Shown here: positions 26,661 to 37,245 of the stretch, one piece after another | Layout: the number at the start of each line of letters is the position of its first letter | Position numbering within the stretch: position 1 is the stretch's first letter | NCBI GenBank assembly: GCA_018261955.1 | Contig: JAGTRK010000004.1 | Coordinates: 1-64,000, forward strand | DNA from: Burkholderiaceae bacterium | Lineage (GTDB): Bacteria; Pseudomonadota; Gammaproteobacteria; Burkholderiales; Burkholderiaceae | Direction: 5' to 3' | DNA length: 64,000 nt | Made by a program: the position numbers and the translations under genes | The notes under the pieces: generated by a model | Database searches by the model: none | The model's input: only the letters and a program-made list of their open reading frames with translations | What the model was told of the DNA's origin: nothing

Positions 26661-26679
26661 TCAGCGATGTTTGACAAGC

Positions 26680-26709
26680 AAAAGCCCACCTGAAAAGATG
26701 GGCTTTTTG
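26680..26709. terminator. Bidirectional terminator, fadD / prmA
   Basis: AAAAGCCCA and TGGGCTTTT pair around a CCTGAAAAGA loop, with T residues on the + side and A residues on the other, between convergent genes. Confidence 0.9.
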
Positions 26710-26726
26710 ACGCGCAGTGTTCAGGT

Positions 26727-27641
26727 TTAATCGGCTTGTCCCACCAAGCAAATCCAGCCATCCTCGGCGCGCCACAAAGCCATCTTCATATACGGCGCGT
26801 ATGCTTGAATGAGTTCACCCGTTTGCCGCTCCAAAATCCCCGAGAGCACCAAAAATCCACCTTGCGCAACATAGTTGACCAATGCAGGCGCGAGCAGTTT
26901 GAGTGGATTGGATAAAATATTCGCCACCACGATTCGGTATTTCGCATCATGCGGCACGGCTTTGGACATTTCGTCGGGCAATACAAATTGCACATCGGTT
27001 TGGTTCATCAACGCATTGTCCATCGAGCTTTGCACCGCCTGCGCATCAATGTCCGTGCCAAGCACCACACCTGCGCCGAGTTTTTTGGCGGTAATCGCTA
27101 AAATCCCACTGCCACAACCATAGTCCAAAACGCTTGCGCCTTGCGCATTGGGGACATGCTGCGCTAGCCATTGCAGGCACAAGCGCGTGGTCGGATGACT
27201 GCCTGTGCCAAACGCCAAACCGGGGTCTAAACGCAAATTGATGCGTTGCGCATCGGACTCATCCGCCTCGTGCCAAGTCGGCACAATCCATAAATTGGGC
27301 GTGATTTCAATCGGCTCAAATTGACTTTGGGTCAAACGCACCCAGTCTTGCGCGGGCACATCGCGTTGCTCGTATGCCGGCACTGCTTGGTTCAATTGCC
27401 CATAGGCTTCATTGAGCAATTCCTCTATCGCCACATCCGCATCAACCAACACCACCAAACGCGATTGCTCCCACGCATTGGTGGTTGGCTCCAATCCCGG
27501 TTCGCCGTATAAGGGCTTTTCTGCTTCAGTATCCGCCCACTCGTCCTCAACCGACACGGACAACGCGCCCGCGTCCATCAGCGCGTCGGAGACTTCCTCG
27601 GCGTGTTGTTCATTGACGCTGATGATGATTTCTTTCCACAT
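26727..27641 (-). CDS. prmA: Ribosomal protein L11 methyltransferase
   Basis: This 304-residue SAM-dependent enzyme trimethylates L11 lysines and the N terminus. The L11-recognition domain is in the first ~100 residues (MWKEIIISVNEQHAEEVSDAL) and the class I fold starts at GLAFGTGSHPTTRLCLQWL, then VLDYGCGSGILAITAKKLGA and VVANILSNPL. The start follows AAGGA. It stands downstream of accC, an order conserved in beta- and gammaproteobacteria, though a terminator lies between them. Confidence 0.95.
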   Translation of the reverse strand: MWKEIIISVNEQHAEEVSDALMDAGALSVSVEDEWADTEAEKPLYGEPGLEPTTNAWEQSRLVVLVDADVAIEELLNEAYGQLNQAVPAYEQRDVPAQDWVRLTQSQFEPIEITPNLWIVPTWHEADESDAQRINLRLDPGLAFGTGSHPTTRLCLQWLAQHVPNAQGASVLDYGCGSGILAITAKKLGAGVVLGTDIDAQAVQSSMDNALMNQTDVQFVLPDEMSKAVPHDAKYRIVVANILSNPLKLLAPALVNYVAQGGFLVLSGILERQTGELIQAYAPYMKMALWRAEDGWICLVGQAD

Positions 27642-27690
27642 GGGGTTTTCCTTTAATTTTAATGGCACATTATCCATGATTTCGCACATA

Positions 27691-27737
27691 AAAACAAAAC
27701 ACCCAACCCCGCTCGACACGGGTGATTGGATGTTTTG
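27691..27737 (-). terminator. Terminator after accC
   Basis: An imperfect long stem (CAAAACACCCAACCCCG with CGGGTGATTGGATGTTTTG) is followed on the minus strand by TTTTGTTTTT, 44 bases past the accC stop codon. Confidence 0.65.
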
Positions 27738-27780
27738 CTAAACCAAAAAATCAATGAACCAATAAATCACCAAAGATCAT

Positions 27781-29139
27781 TTAACGCACGATGTCTTTTT
27801 CGGCTTCCAATTTTTGTTCTAAATAGTGAATGCTAAAACCACCCGCGATAAAAATCGGGTCTTCCATCATCACACGATGCAAAGGAATATTGGTCGAGAT
27901 ACCTTCAACCACCATTTCCGACAACGCTGTGCGCATACGCGCCACGGCTTGTTCACGCGTATCGCCGTAAGTAATCAATTTACCAATCATTGAATCATAA
28001 TTCGGCGGTACGAAATAGTTGTTGTACACGTGCGAATCCACACGCACGCCAGGACCACCCGGTGTGTGCCACATGGTGATGCGCCCTGGACTTGGGATGA
28101 ATTTGAACGGGTCTTCGGCATTGATACGACACTCAATCGAATGACCTTTAATTTCGATGTCTTTTTGGCGATAACGCAGTTTTTCACCAAACGCTACACG
28201 AATTTGCTCTTGCACAATATCCACGCCCGTCACCATTTCGGTCACAGGATGCTCCACCTGCACACGCGTATTCATTTCAATAAAGAAAAATTCGCCGTTT
28301 TCATACAAAAATTCAAACGTGCCTGCACCACGATACCCAATGCGTTTACACGCATCGACACAACGCGCACCAATTTTGTCAATCAATTTGCGTGGGATCC
28401 CCGGTGCAGGGGCTTCCTCGATGACTTTTTGATGACGACGTTGAAGCGAACAATCGCGCTCGCCCAAATAAATCGCGTTTTTGTGCTGATCCGCTAAAAT
28501 TTGAATCTCGATGTGGCGTGGGTTTTGCAGGAATTTCTCCATGTACACGTTTGGATTGCCAAACGCCGCGCCCGCTTCGGCTTTAGTCATGGCAACGGCG
28601 TTGAGCAATGCCGCCTCAGAGTGCACCACACGCATCCCACGTCCGCCACCACCGCCCGCGGCTTTGATAATCACAGGGTATTTGACCGTGCGTGCCATAC
28701 GCAGGATTTCTTGCGGATCGTCGCCCAACGCATCGGGCGAGCCAGGGACGGTCGGTACGCCTGCTTTAATCATGGCTTGCTTGGCGGCTACTTTATCGCC
28801 CATGATACGGATGGATTCTGCAGTCGGTCCGATAAACACAAAGCCAGATTCCTCAACACGTTGGGAAAAATCAGCGTTTTCAGACAAAAAGCCATAACCA
28901 GGGTGAATCGCTTCGGCGTGGGTAACTTCGGCGGTCGCAATCAGCGCGGTCATATTTAGATAACTTTGCGTAGAAGGTGCAGGACCAATACACACCGCTT
29001 CATCGGCAAGTTTCACATACTTGGCTTCGCGGTCGGCTTCGGAATACACCACCACTGTCTTGATACCCATTTCGCGACAGGCGCGTTGAATACGCAGGGC
29101 AATTTCACCTCGATTGGCGATGAGAATTTTTTTAAACAT
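27781..29139 (-). CDS. accC: Acetyl-CoA carboxylase, biotin carboxylase subunit
   Basis: A 452-residue ATP-grasp enzyme that carboxylates the biotin on AccB. Landmarks: [16 protein letters not shown] at the start, the glycine-rich lid [32 protein letters not shown] and [13 protein letters not shown] with catalytic residues. The ATG at 29139 is the standard family start; a longer frame to 29178 was rejected. It follows accB by 111 bases on the same strand. Confidence 0.97.
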   Translation of the reverse strand: MFKKILIANRGEIALRIQRACREMGIKTVVVYSEADREAKYVKLADEAVCIGPAPSTQSYLNMTALIATAEVTHAEAIHPGYGFLSENADFSQRVEESGFVFIGPTAESIRIMGDKVAAKQAMIKAGVPTVPGSPDALGDDPQEILRMARTVKYPVIIKAAGGGGGRGMRVVHSEAALLNAVAMTKAEAGAAFGNPNVYMEKFLQNPRHIEIQILADQHKNAIYLGERDCSLQRRHQKVIEEAPAPGIPRKLIDKIGARCVDACKRIGYRGAGTFEFLYENGEFFFIEMNTRVQVEHPVTEMVTGVDIVQEQIRVAFGEKLRYRQKDIEIKGHSIECRINAEDPFKFIPSPGRITMWHTPGGPGVRVDSHVYNNYFVPPNYDSMIGKLITYGDTREQAVARMRTALSEMVVEGISTNIPLHRVMMEDPIFIAGGFSIHYLEQKLEAEKDIVR

Positions 29140-29250
29140 GGTGCTCTCACATATAGTTTGGTGCAAATATTCGGGCAATGAGCCTCACAATATCAGCGTA
29201 TCAATTAGGAAATCATTCAATGAAAGACAATTGCCTTCATTGCCTGTGAT

Positions 29251-29712
29251 TTAGCCAATAACAAACAACACTTGACCGTATTCAACGGGTTCTGCGTTGT
29301 CCACCAAAATTTGTTTGACCACCCCATCGCACTCCGCTTCGATTTCGTTGAGCAGTTTCATCGCTTCAATAATGCACAGAGTTTGACCTTTTTTCACACT
29401 CGCGCCGACCGTTACATAAGGCGCAGCACCCGGTGCAGAAGCGGCATAAAAGGTTCCAACCATGGGTGATTTAACGGGTGTGCCTGCTTCTTGCGCAGGT
29501 ACTGCTGGCGCAGCGGGTGCAACCGCAGGTGCAGGTGCAGCAGGCGCATTCATCGCGGGTGCCGCCATCATTTGTTGGGGGGCATGTTGCATCATCACCG
29601 TACCGCCACCTTTTACAATGCGTACTTTGCCTTCTGCTTCAGTAATTTCCAATTCCGAAACTTCCGACTCAGAAACCAAATCGATGAGTGTTTTCAGTTT
29701 ACGTAAATCCAT
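29251..29712 (-). CDS. accB: Acetyl-CoA carboxylase, biotin carboxyl carrier protein
   Basis: A 153-residue carrier whose Lys119 in IIEAMKLLNE is the biotin attachment site. The N-terminal domain (residues 1–40) is followed by a flexible Ala/Pro linker at 43–80 and the biotinyl domain at 80–153. GAGCGAG lies just before the ATG. The aroQ–accB–accC–prmA order is conserved in related bacteria. Confidence 0.97.
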   Translation of the reverse strand: MDLRKLKTLIDLVSESEVSELEITEAEGKVRIVKGGGTVMMQHAPQQMMAAPAMNAPAAPAPAVAPAAPAVPAQEAGTPVKSPMVGTFYAASAPGAAPYVTVGASVKKGQTLCIIEAMKLLNEIEAECDGVVKQILVDNAEPVEYGQVLFVIG

Positions 29713-29951
29713 GTTACTCGCTCCTTTTTAGGTCTAATTTAGACTTTTTCTGTTTATACCAATATAGAAACACACAACACCCCTTGCGAGGCAATGAATC
29801 ATATTATACGCATTTAAAACTAGCAAAAGTTGGTTATTTTCGCTTATTTTTACCTAATTGATGATAAAAGCGATTTAAAAGAACGAGCGTTCGGGTTTTT
29901 AGCGCGGTGACTTAGATTTTTATTTTCACCACTTAATGGCGTATTTTAGGC

Positions 29952-30389
29952 TTATTTGACTGATTTTTGCACCAAAAAACGCAAAGCGACCTCATAACCA
30001 TAAGCCCCCAAGCCACACACCACCCCAACCGCCAAATCAGAAAAATAAGAGTGGTGACGGAACGCTTCGCGTTTGTGTACATTCGACAAATGCACCTCAA
30101 CAAAAGGCAGGTTCACACCCGCAATTGCATCACGAATCGCCACACTGGTGTGGGTAAATGCCGCGGGATTGATAATCAAGGCATCGTGTTGATGGCGTGC
30201 TTGATGGATGGTTTCGACAATTTCGCCTTCATGATTGCTTTGAAACGCAGTCAACTGGATGCCCATTTCATTGGCCATTGCTTGTAAATGCGCGTTGATG
30301 TCCGACAAAGTTTGCGCGCCATACACTTCAGGTTCGCGCGTACCCAATAAATTTAAATTAGGACCATGAATCACCAAAATATTTTTCAT
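29952..30389 (-). CDS. aroQ: Type II 3-dehydroquinate dehydratase
   Basis: A 145-residue dodecameric enzyme of the shikimate pathway. The N terminus [23 protein letters not shown], with the catalytic Tyr, and the [11 protein letters not shown] and [16 protein letters not shown] motifs are diagnostic. I placed the start at the ATG directly before KNILV; an ATG five codons upstream is also possible. A 239-base gap leads to accB and probably contains the accBC promoter. Confidence 0.96.
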   Translation of the reverse strand: MKNILVIHGPNLNLLGTREPEVYGAQTLSDINAHLQAMANEMGIQLTAFQSNHEGEIVETIHQARHQHDALIINPAAFTHTSVAIRDAIAGVNLPFVEVHLSNVHKREAFRHHSYFSDLAVGVVCGLGAYGYEVALRFLVQKSVK

Positions 30390-30459
30390 ATCAATACTCT
30401 TCATTAATTTTGCTCAATCATTATCAACATTACTGGATGCATGTGTCAACACCCCCCGT

Positions 30460-30894
30460 TTAAACCACCGCCCACAAAATGCTCAAAGCCGTGCCTTTGA
30501 AACCATCCATCGCGTCGCGCATTGCATCCAACACAGGGGACAACATATCGGTTTGCTCGGTTGTACTGCAAATCAGCCAAATATGCGGTACGGCATTAAT
30601 TTGTATATCCAAACGACCTTGCGCAATATCCGCGCATTCGCCTGTCATGTCATACAACGCATCTAAATTGTGACCAAAATATTCGGGAAACCGCAAACGT
30701 TGGCTCAAAATCGTCATGGCTTGTTCAACATCGGTGGTTGCACGCACATCCACAGTGTGCACATCCGCATTCAATTCCAGCGCGCACATGGGTAAAATGC
30801 GCGCCAATTCGGACGCATTGCACACGGTGAATCCACCGATGGCTGCGCGCCAAGGTTCTGAGGTATTTTCCGAGGTATTGCTGACTTGATTCAT
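30460..30894 (-). CDS. Barstar-family ribonuclease inhibitor
   Basis: A 144-residue protein with the barstar fold pattern: HTVDVRATTDVEQAMTILS, LRFPEYFGHNLDALYDMTGE (the aromatic/Asn/Leu/Asp helix that blocks the RNase active site) and a C-terminal IWLICSTT strand. The N-terminal ~25 residues are an extension over the minimal ~90-residue barstar. Its ATG begins three bases after the stop codon of a barnase-like RNase, so it is probably the cytoplasmic immunity partner. Confidence 0.88.
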   Translation of the reverse strand: MNQVSNTSENTSEPWRAAIGGFTVCNASELARILPMCALELNADVHTVDVRATTDVEQAMTILSQRLRFPEYFGHNLDALYDMTGECADIAQGRLDIQINAVPHIWLICSTTEQTDMLSPVLDAMRDAMDGFKGTALSILWAVV

Positions 30895-30897
30895 CCA

Positions 30898-31392
30898 TCA
30901 CTCCATGCGTATGCGTGAAAAACTGCGGTAATGATCTGCGGTGTAATAATACTCGCCACTGCTTGCCACATCTCCCGTTTTGCCTTGTCCTGCGACAATT
31001 CTGCGCGCCCCACGGTTGTCCGCACCTAGCGTGGGCACTGTGTATTCTTGATAATAACCGCGCGGCTGATTGGGCAACAAACGTTCTCGATTGCCAAACA
31101 CTTGTCCATCTTGGCGATAGGGAAAAGACTCGCGATTTTGAATTTTTTTCAAAACCTGCTGCGCCTCAAGCGGCAAACTGTCAACGGCAATGCTCGCAGA
31201 ATCTCGTGCCTCTTTACTTGCATCGGTAGCTGATACCGTATCGCCATTGACCTGCGCATGGCTATTTGTGTACGGTGCGTTCGATGGGGGCTGCGCGTTT
31301 TGCGCTTGATTGAGCGAATAAATCTTAAAACATGCCGCCAACAGTGCCAATGCCAACAACACAATAATCAACTTTAAACTTTTGACCGACAT
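30898..31392 (-). CDS. Barnase-like guanyl-specific ribonuclease, exported or lipid-anchored
   Basis: A 164-residue protein of the N1/T1 (barnase) family. Residues 110–164 carry the active site: Glu116 in YYQEYTVPT, Arg127 and Arg131 in ADNRGARRIV and His154 in YTADHYRSF, matching Glu73, Arg83, Arg87 and His102 of barnase. The N terminus is a hydrophobic segment ending LLAAC (Cys21), so it is a lipoprotein or a membrane-anchored precursor. It is followed at once by the barstar gene. A secreted RNase with self-protection is the best reading. Confidence 0.88.
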   Translation of the reverse strand: MSVKSLKLIIVLLALALLAACFKIYSLNQAQNAQPPSNAPYTNSHAQVNGDTVSATDASKEARDSASIAVDSLPLEAQQVLKKIQNRESFPYRQDGQVFGNRERLLPNQPRGYYQEYTVPTLGADNRGARRIVAGQGKTGDVASSGEYYYTADHYRSFSRIRME

Positions 31393-31411
31393 TCATTCGC
31401 TCCGAAGAAAA

Positions 31412-32077
31412 TCACACTTCAAATGCCGCCGCCAAACGTGGCGTGAGGGTGTATTGCCCGACCCAACTGGCTTGGGCAAGCACATGTCCCTCTATGCGGC
31501 GTTGCACCGAACTGATTTTCAATTTACCATCGGTTGGCAATTCAATTTCCGCGACATCCAAAGCATACACGGTGAATGTGTATTGATGCACAATCGAATC
31601 ATTCCACGGCGGACACGGACCATCATAGCCATAGTAGTCGCCTTCCATATCATGGTCATTGGCAAACCAATGGGTGTAATCGTTGATGCCTTGACGCATC
31701 GGTGAATCTTTGAACTCTTTGCCCGCAATCATCGGACCTGATTTGCCGCGCGGGGTCACTTCGTGTGAAAACAGCCCCTGCGCAATCACACGCACGTCTG
31801 CGGGAATATTAATCAGCACCCAATGCACAAAATCCGCACGCGGCAAATCGGCGGGCACTTCTCGGTCAATTTGATTGACATCAGTCGAATCAGTGGGCGC
31901 GTGTGCATCCACACAGGTCACCACAAACGATTGCGTCCCTGTAGGGACATCCGTCCACGCAAGGTGTGGATTTTTATTATTGGACAGGCGCACCCGCGTT
32001 TTCTCATCGATTTGCGCAAAGGCGCATTCTACGGGAATCAAACCGTTGTTCGGAAAACTATCGCTATGTAATTGCAT
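31412..32077 (-). CDS. YbhB/YbcL-type PEBP (Raf-kinase-inhibitor-like) protein
   Basis: A 221-residue phosphatidylethanolamine-binding-fold protein. The pattern NPHLAWTDVPTGTQSFVVTCVD, WVLINIPADVR, GYDGPCPPWNDS and the C-terminal H-rich HQYTFTVYALD is characteristic. AGGAG with six-base spacing precedes the ATG. The biochemical role of bacterial PEBPs is poorly defined. It is upstream of the RNase gene on the same strand, with 19 bases between. Confidence 0.9.
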   Translation of the reverse strand: MQLHSDSFPNNGLIPVECAFAQIDEKTRVRLSNNKNPHLAWTDVPTGTQSFVVTCVDAHAPTDSTDVNQIDREVPADLPRADFVHWVLINIPADVRVIAQGLFSHEVTPRGKSGPMIAGKEFKDSPMRQGINDYTHWFANDHDMEGDYYGYDGPCPPWNDSIVHQYTFTVYALDVAEIELPTDGKLKISSVQRRIEGHVLAQASWVGQYTLTPRLAAAFEV

Positions 32078-32304
32078 CAGTTGCTCCTTTCCCTTAAACC
32101 TCTTAATTTTTAAATCTTTAAACCTTCAAACGGGCCCATTCTAGCAGACTTCTACCTGAGAACAAAAAACATTTCCCCGTCAATTGATGTAATCTCGAAG
32201 TAAGCAATCTGTACTACAGTGGCGTACACTAAGAACCTCGCTTAAGCGGTTGGTTGCACGCCAACCATTCGTGTTCATATTCACCCACTTGTACTGGAGA
32301 AACA

Positions 32305-33186
32305 ATGAGTTCAAACTCAGCTGGCGCACGATTTCGCGCCGCACTCGCTGCCGAATCACCCTTGCAAATTGTTGGCGCCATCAATGCAAACCACGCCCTG
32401 CTCGCACAGCAAGCAGGCTATAAAGCCGTTTACCTCTCAGGTGGTGGTGTCGCGGCAGGCTCGCTCGGCGTACCTGACTTGGGCATCACAGGTTTAGAAG
32501 ACGTACTCATTGACGCGCGGCGCATCACCGACGTGTGCGATTTGCCTTTATTGGTGGACGTGGACACAGGTTTTGGCGCATCGGCGTTTAACGTCGCGCG
32601 CACCACCAAGGCCATGATTAAAGCAGGCGTGGCCGCGATGCACATCGAGGATCAAGTGGGCGCAAAACGTTGCGGACACCGTCCGAACAAATCCATCGTC
32701 CCCACCGATGAAATGGTCGATCGCATCAAAGCCGCCGTGGATGCGCGCACCGATGAGACTTTCGTCATCATGGCGCGCACCGATGCAATTGCCTCTGAAG
32801 GTTTGGATGCAGCGATTGAGCGCGCAGTGAAATACGTCGAGGCTGGCGCGGATGCGATTTTCCCCGAAGCAGCAATTACTTTGGAAATGTACACCGCTTT
32901 TGTCAAAGCCTTGCCCAATACGCCCGTGTTGGCGAACTTGACCGAGTTTGGCCAAACGCCTTTATTCACCACAGATGAACTCAAATCCGTCGGTGTGGCA
33001 ATGGCACTGTATCCGCTCTCAGCATTTCGCGCCGCCAACAAAGCCGCTTTGAACGTTTACACACAATTGCGCCAAAACGGCACACAAGCAGGCGTGGTGG
33101 ACACCATGCAAACGCGCATGGAGTTGTACGCGAGCATTGGCTATCAAGCGTATGAAGACAAACTCGATATGTTTTTAAACAAATAA
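32305..33186 (+). CDS. prpB: 2-Methylisocitrate lyase
   Basis: A 293-residue enzyme that splits 2-methylisocitrate into pyruvate and succinate, the last step of the methylcitrate cycle for propionyl-CoA. The catalytic-loop signature [13 protein letters not shown] and LVDVDTGFG metal-binding strand are present. The ATG at 32305 follows GGAG by five bases; an upstream in-frame ATG is excluded. prpC follows after 26 bases on the same strand. Confidence 0.96.
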   Translation: MSSNSAGARFRAALAAESPLQIVGAINANHALLAQQAGYKAVYLSGGGVAAGSLGVPDLGITGLEDVLIDARRITDVCDLPLLVDVDTGFGASAFNVARTTKAMIKAGVAAMHIEDQVGAKRCGHRPNKSIVPTDEMVDRIKAAVDARTDETFVIMARTDAIASEGLDAAIERAVKYVEAGADAIFPEAAITLEMYTAFVKALPNTPVLANLTEFGQTPLFTTDELKSVGVAMALYPLSAFRAANKAALNVYTQLRQNGTQAGVVDTMQTRMELYASIGYQAYEDKLDMFLNK

Positions 33187-33212
33187 ACCCACAAAAATCA
33201 AGGAGATAAACC

Positions 33213-34376
33213 ATGAGCAAAAAAGAAGTCGCACCTGCAACACCCTTCAAACCTAAAAAATCCGTTGCCCTCTCAGGCGTGGTCGCAGGCTCGACCGCGC
33301 TGTGTACCGTGGGTCGCTCGGGCAATGACTTGCACTACCGTGGCTACGACATCATGGACTTGGCACTCAAATGCGAATTCGAGGAAGTCGCGCATTTACT
33401 GGTACACGGGACATTGCCGACCAAAACCCAGCTAAAAAACTACAAAACCAAATTACAAAGCATGCGCGATTTACCCAGTGCCGTATTAAAAGCACTTGAG
33501 CAACTGCCACCCTCGGCGCACCCGATGGACGTGATGCGCACCGGCGTCTCAGTTTTGGGCTGCCTAACCCCCGAAAAAGACGATCACAACCTCGCAGGCG
33601 CACGCGAAATCGCCGACAAACTCATGGCCTGTTTGAGCTCCATCATGCTCTACTGGTACCATTTTGCGCACAACGGCAAACGCATTGACGTGCAAACCGA
33701 CGACGACTCCATTGGCGGGCACTTCCTGACATTGCTGCACGGTAAAAAATGCCCCGACTCGTGGGTTAAAGCCATGCATATTTCTTTAATTTTATACGCA
33801 GAGCACGAATTCAACGCCTCAACCTTCACCAGCCGCGTGATTGCGGGCACAGGCTCGGACATGTACTCAGCGATTTGCGGCGGTATCGGCGCATTGCGCG
33901 GCCCCAAACACGGTGGCGCGAACGAAGTCGCGTTTGAAATCCAACAACGCTACGCATCACCCGACGACGCTGAAGCTGATATCCGCGACCGCGTCGAGCG
34001 CAAAGAAGTCGTGATTGGCTTTGGCCACCCCGTCTACACCATCTCTGACCCGCGCAACGTCGTCATCAAAAAAGTCGCACACGACTTGGGCAAAGAAATG
34101 GGCGACATGCGCATGTACGAAGTCGCCGAGCGTTTGGAGTCCGTGATGTGGGAAGTGAAAAAAATGTTCCCGAATTTGGATTGGTTCAGCGCGGTGTCTT
34201 ATAACTTAATGGGTGTGCCGACCGCGATGTTCACACCCCTGTTCGTCGTGGCGCGCACATCAGGCTGGAGCGCACACGTCATCGAACAACGGATTGACAA
34301 CAAAATCATTCGTCCAAGCGCAGAATACACTGGGCCTGAAGACGTAAAATTTGTGCCGTTGAGTAAACGCAAATAA
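33213..34376 (+). CDS. prpC: 2-Methylcitrate synthase
   Basis: A 387-residue citrate-synthase-fold enzyme that condenses propionyl-CoA with oxaloacetate. Catalytic motifs [16 protein letters not shown] and [13 protein letters not shown] are intact, and the length fits methylcitrate synthase rather than a GltA of ~430 residues. A strong AAGGAGA ribosome site is present. Confidence 0.95.
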   Translation: MSKKEVAPATPFKPKKSVALSGVVAGSTALCTVGRSGNDLHYRGYDIMDLALKCEFEEVAHLLVHGTLPTKTQLKNYKTKLQSMRDLPSAVLKALEQLPPSAHPMDVMRTGVSVLGCLTPEKDDHNLAGAREIADKLMACLSSIMLYWYHFAHNGKRIDVQTDDDSIGGHFLTLLHGKKCPDSWVKAMHISLILYAEHEFNASTFTSRVIAGTGSDMYSAICGGIGALRGPKHGGANEVAFEIQQRYASPDDAEADIRDRVERKEVVIGFGHPVYTISDPRNVVIKKVAHDLGKEMGDMRMYEVAERLESVMWEVKKMFPNLDWFSAVSYNLMGVPTAMFTPLFVVARTSGWSAHVIEQRIDNKIIRPSAEYTGPEDVKFVPLSKRK

Positions 34377-34392
34377 TCACTGTACACACACC

Positions 34393-34501
34393 ACGCATGC
34401 GGGGGCAATAGCCCCTGCATCAATCATGTCACACCACGAGACATTTACGTGGCGTATTTTCAAAACGATTTCAAAGTGTAATGATGAGACCGTTTTGAAA
34501 A
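34393..34501. promoter_or_regulatory. Two hairpin elements between prpC and acnD
   Basis: A ten-base-pair stem with one G-U pair (ATGCGGGGGC/GCCCCTGCAT, loop AATA, 34397–34420) has no T run and may protect or weakly attenuate the message. Then TTTTCAAAACG at 34457–34467 and its exact complement CGTTTTGAAAA at 34491–34501 flank 23 bases. Either could regulate acnD or balance its level against prpBC. Confidence 0.5.
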
Positions 34502-34567
34502 TGAGTGTTGTTGACATAGGTAGCCTCGCACTTTAGCAATTTATTTTTAACTTCAATCACAAAAGAT

Positions 34568-37180
34568 ATGACCACCTACCGAAAACCCCTTCCCAACCAC
34601 AACGTTGATTTTTACGACACCCGCGCTGCCGTGAATGCCATTTCCGCAGGCGCGTATGAAACCCTGCCCTACACTTCACGCGTTTTGGCTGAGCAATTGG
34701 TGCGCAAATCGTGCGATTACATTAGCCCCGCCGAAAACCCCAATTATCTGACCGAATGCTTGACCCAAATCATCGAGCGCAAGCAAACCATGGACTTTCC
34801 GTGGTTTCCTGCGCGTGTGGTCTGTCACGACATCCTTGGGCAAACCGCATTGGTTGATCTTGCGGGTTTACGCGATGCGATTGCCGAGCAAGGGGGCGAT
34901 CCTGCCAAAGTCAATCCCGTCGTGCCCACGCAACTCATCGTGGATCACTCTTTGGCGGTGGAATGCGGTGGCTATGACCCCGATGCGTTTGCGAAAAACC
35001 GCGCGATTGAAGACCGTCGCAACGAAGACCGTTTCCACTTCATCGACTGGTGTGCGACCGCGTTTGAGAATGTCAACGTAATTCCAGCGGGCAACGGCAT
35101 CATGCACCAAATCAATCTCGAAAAAATGTCACCTGTCATCCAAAACCGCGATGGTATTGCCTTTCCTGACACATGTGTCGGTACCGACAGCCACACACCA
35201 CACGTGGATGCGCTCGGCGTGATTGCAATTGGTGTCGGTGGTTTGGAAGCCGAAACCGTGATGCTTGGTCGCGCATCCATGATGCGTTTGCCCGACATCG
35301 TCGGTGTTGAATTGGTGGGCAAACGTCAAGCGGGCATCACCGCGACCGACATCGTGCTTGCGCTCACCGAATACCTGCGCAAAGAGCGCGTGGTCGGCGC
35401 GTATGTGGAATTTTTTGGTGAAGGAGCGAACTCCATGAGTATTGGCGACCGCGCCACCATCAGCAATATGACCCCAGAATACGGCGCGACTGCGGCGATG
35501 TTCTACATTGACCAACAAACCATTGACTACCTCAAACTCACGGGTCGTGATGACGCGCAGGTGAAATTGGTAGAGGACTATGCAAAAACCACGGGCTTGT
35601 GGTCAAGCGAGTTGAAAACTGCAGTCTATCCACGCGTATTGAAATTTGATTTATCCACTGTCGTGCGCAATATGGCGGGTCCATCCAATCCACATGCACG
35701 TTTGCCAACCAGTGAATTGGCAGCCAAAGGCATCGCCGCACCGTACGACATGCCAACCGATGGCAGCATGCCCGATGGCGCGGTGATTATCGCAGCGATT
35801 ACTTCATGCACCAACACCTCCAACCCGCGCAACACCATTGCTGCGGGTTTGCTCGCACGCAAAGCCAATGAACTGGGCTTGACACGCAAACCGTGGGTGA
35901 AATCTTCATTCGCCCCCGGTTCTAAAGCAGCCGCGCTCTACCTCGAAGAAGCAGGCGTATTGCATGATTTAGAAAAACTCGGCTTCGGCATCGTGGCGTA
36001 TGCCTGCACCACGTGTAATGGCATGAGTGGCGCACTCGACCCAGCGATTGAGCAAGAAATCGTTGAGCGCGATTTGTACGCCACGGCGGTGTTGTCTGGC
36101 AACCGCAACTTCGACGGGCGCATTCATCCGCAAGCCAAACAGGCGTTTCTCGCCTCGCCGCCCTTGGTGGTCGCGTATGCGATTGCGGGCACAATTCGTT
36201 TTGACATTGAAAAAGACGCCTTGGGCCACGACAAAAACGGCAATCCGATTACCCTCAAAGACATTTGGCCATCGGATGAGGAAATCGACGCACTGGTGGC
36301 GCAATCGGTCAAACCTGAGCAATTCCGCAAAGTCTATATCCCGATGTTTGAGCAAAAAGATGCAGCACGTGCCAGCAGTCCGTTGTACGACTGGCGTGAG
36401 ATGAGCACCTACATCCGCCGCCCACCGTATTGGGAAGGCGCGTTGGCGGGTGAGCGCGCGCTCAAAGGTATGCGTCCATTGGCGATTTTGCCCGACAACA
36501 TCACGACGGATCACTTGTCGCCATCCAACGCGATTACCAAAAAATCCGCCGCAGGCGAGTATTTGGCGAAAATGGGCGTACCTGAAGAAGATTTCAACAG
36601 CTACGCCACCCACCGTGGTGACCATTTGACCGCGCAACGCGCGACTTTTGCCAACCCCAAACTTTTTAATGAAATGGTGCGCAACCAAGACGGCACGGTC
36701 AAACAAGGCTCGCTCGCTCGAGTCGAGCCCGAAGGCGAAGTCAAACGCATGTGGGAAGCGATTGAAACCTATATGGAACGCAAACAACCGCTCATCATCG
36801 TCGCGGGCGCGGATTATGGTCAAGGTTCTTCACGCGATTGGGCGGCCAAAGGCGTGCGTTTGGCTGGGGTTGAAGCCATCGTTGCCGAAGGCTTTGAGCG
36901 CATCCACCGCACCAATTTGATTGGCATGGGCGTATTGCCTTTGCAGTTCAAGGACGGCGTGAATCGTTTGACGCTCGGTTTGGACGGCACAGAAACCTAT
37001 GATGTGGTGGGCGAGCGCACACCGCGTTGCGAATTGATCCTCGTGATTCATCGCAAAAACGGCGAAACCGTACAAGTGCCTGTGCTGTGCCGTTTGGACA
37101 CCGCCGAAGAAGTATTGGTGTATCAAGCAGGTGGCGTGTTGCAACGTTTTGCCCAAGACTTTTTGGCGGGCAACGCGTAA
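34568..37180 (+). CDS. acnD: Fe/S-dependent 2-methylisocitrate dehydratase AcnD
   Basis: An 870-residue aconitase-family enzyme. The cluster ligands are in ITSCTNTSNP and CTTCNGMSG; the C-terminal swivelling domain carries GADYGQGSSRDWAAKG. Length and the prpB–prpC neighbours identify AcnD, which in other bacteria replaces PrpD for the dehydration of 2-methylcitrate. AcnD normally works with the isomerase PrpF encoded next door; here the next gene is an unrelated SDR on the opposite strand. The 191-base gap after prpC has no strong ribosome site. Confidence 0.92.
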   Translation: MTTYRKPLPNHNVDFYDTRAAVNAISAGAYETLPYTSRVLAEQLVRKSCDYISPAENPNYLTECLTQIIERKQTMDFPWFPARVVCHDILGQTALVDLAGLRDAIAEQGGDPAKVNPVVPTQLIVDHSLAVECGGYDPDAFAKNRAIEDRRNEDRFHFIDWCATAFENVNVIPAGNGIMHQINLEKMSPVIQNRDGIAFPDTCVGTDSHTPHVDALGVIAIGVGGLEAETVMLGRASMMRLPDIVGVELVGKRQAGITATDIVLALTEYLRKERVVGAYVEFFGEGANSMSIGDRATISNMTPEYGATAAMFYIDQQTIDYLKLTGRDDAQVKLVEDYAKTTGLWSSELKTAVYPRVLKFDLSTVVRNMAGPSNPHARLPTSELAAKGIAAPYDMPTDGSMPDGAVIIAAITSCTNTSNPRNTIAAGLLARKANELGLTRKPWVKSSFAPGSKAAALYLEEAGVLHDLEKLGFGIVAYACTTCNGMSGALDPAIEQEIVERDLYATAVLSGNRNFDGRIHPQAKQAFLASPPLVVAYAIAGTIRFDIEKDALGHDKNGNPITLKDIWPSDEEIDALVAQSVKPEQFRKVYIPMFEQKDAARASSPLYDWREMSTYIRRPPYWEGALAGERALKGMRPLAILPDNITTDHLSPSNAITKKSAAGEYLAKMGVPEEDFNSYATHRGDHLTAQRATFANPKLFNEMVRNQDGTVKQGSLARVEPEGEVKRMWEAIETYMERKQPLIIVAGADYGQGSSRDWAAKGVRLAGVEAIVAEGFERIHRTNLIGMGVLPLQFKDGVNRLTLGLDGTETYDVVGERTPRCELILVIHRKNGETVQVPVLCRLDTAEEVLVYQAGGVLQRFAQDFLAGNA

Positions 37181-37245
37181 ATTTGAGCAAGGTGGATGTA
37201 TTCTATTCAAGCAAACGCAAAGTAGGTTTTTACTGTATGTTTAAC

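Noticed and set aside
35969-36823. A 284-codon open frame on the minus strand inside acnD
   Set aside because: It is fully antisense to a well-conserved enzyme, has no family signature and no ribosome site.
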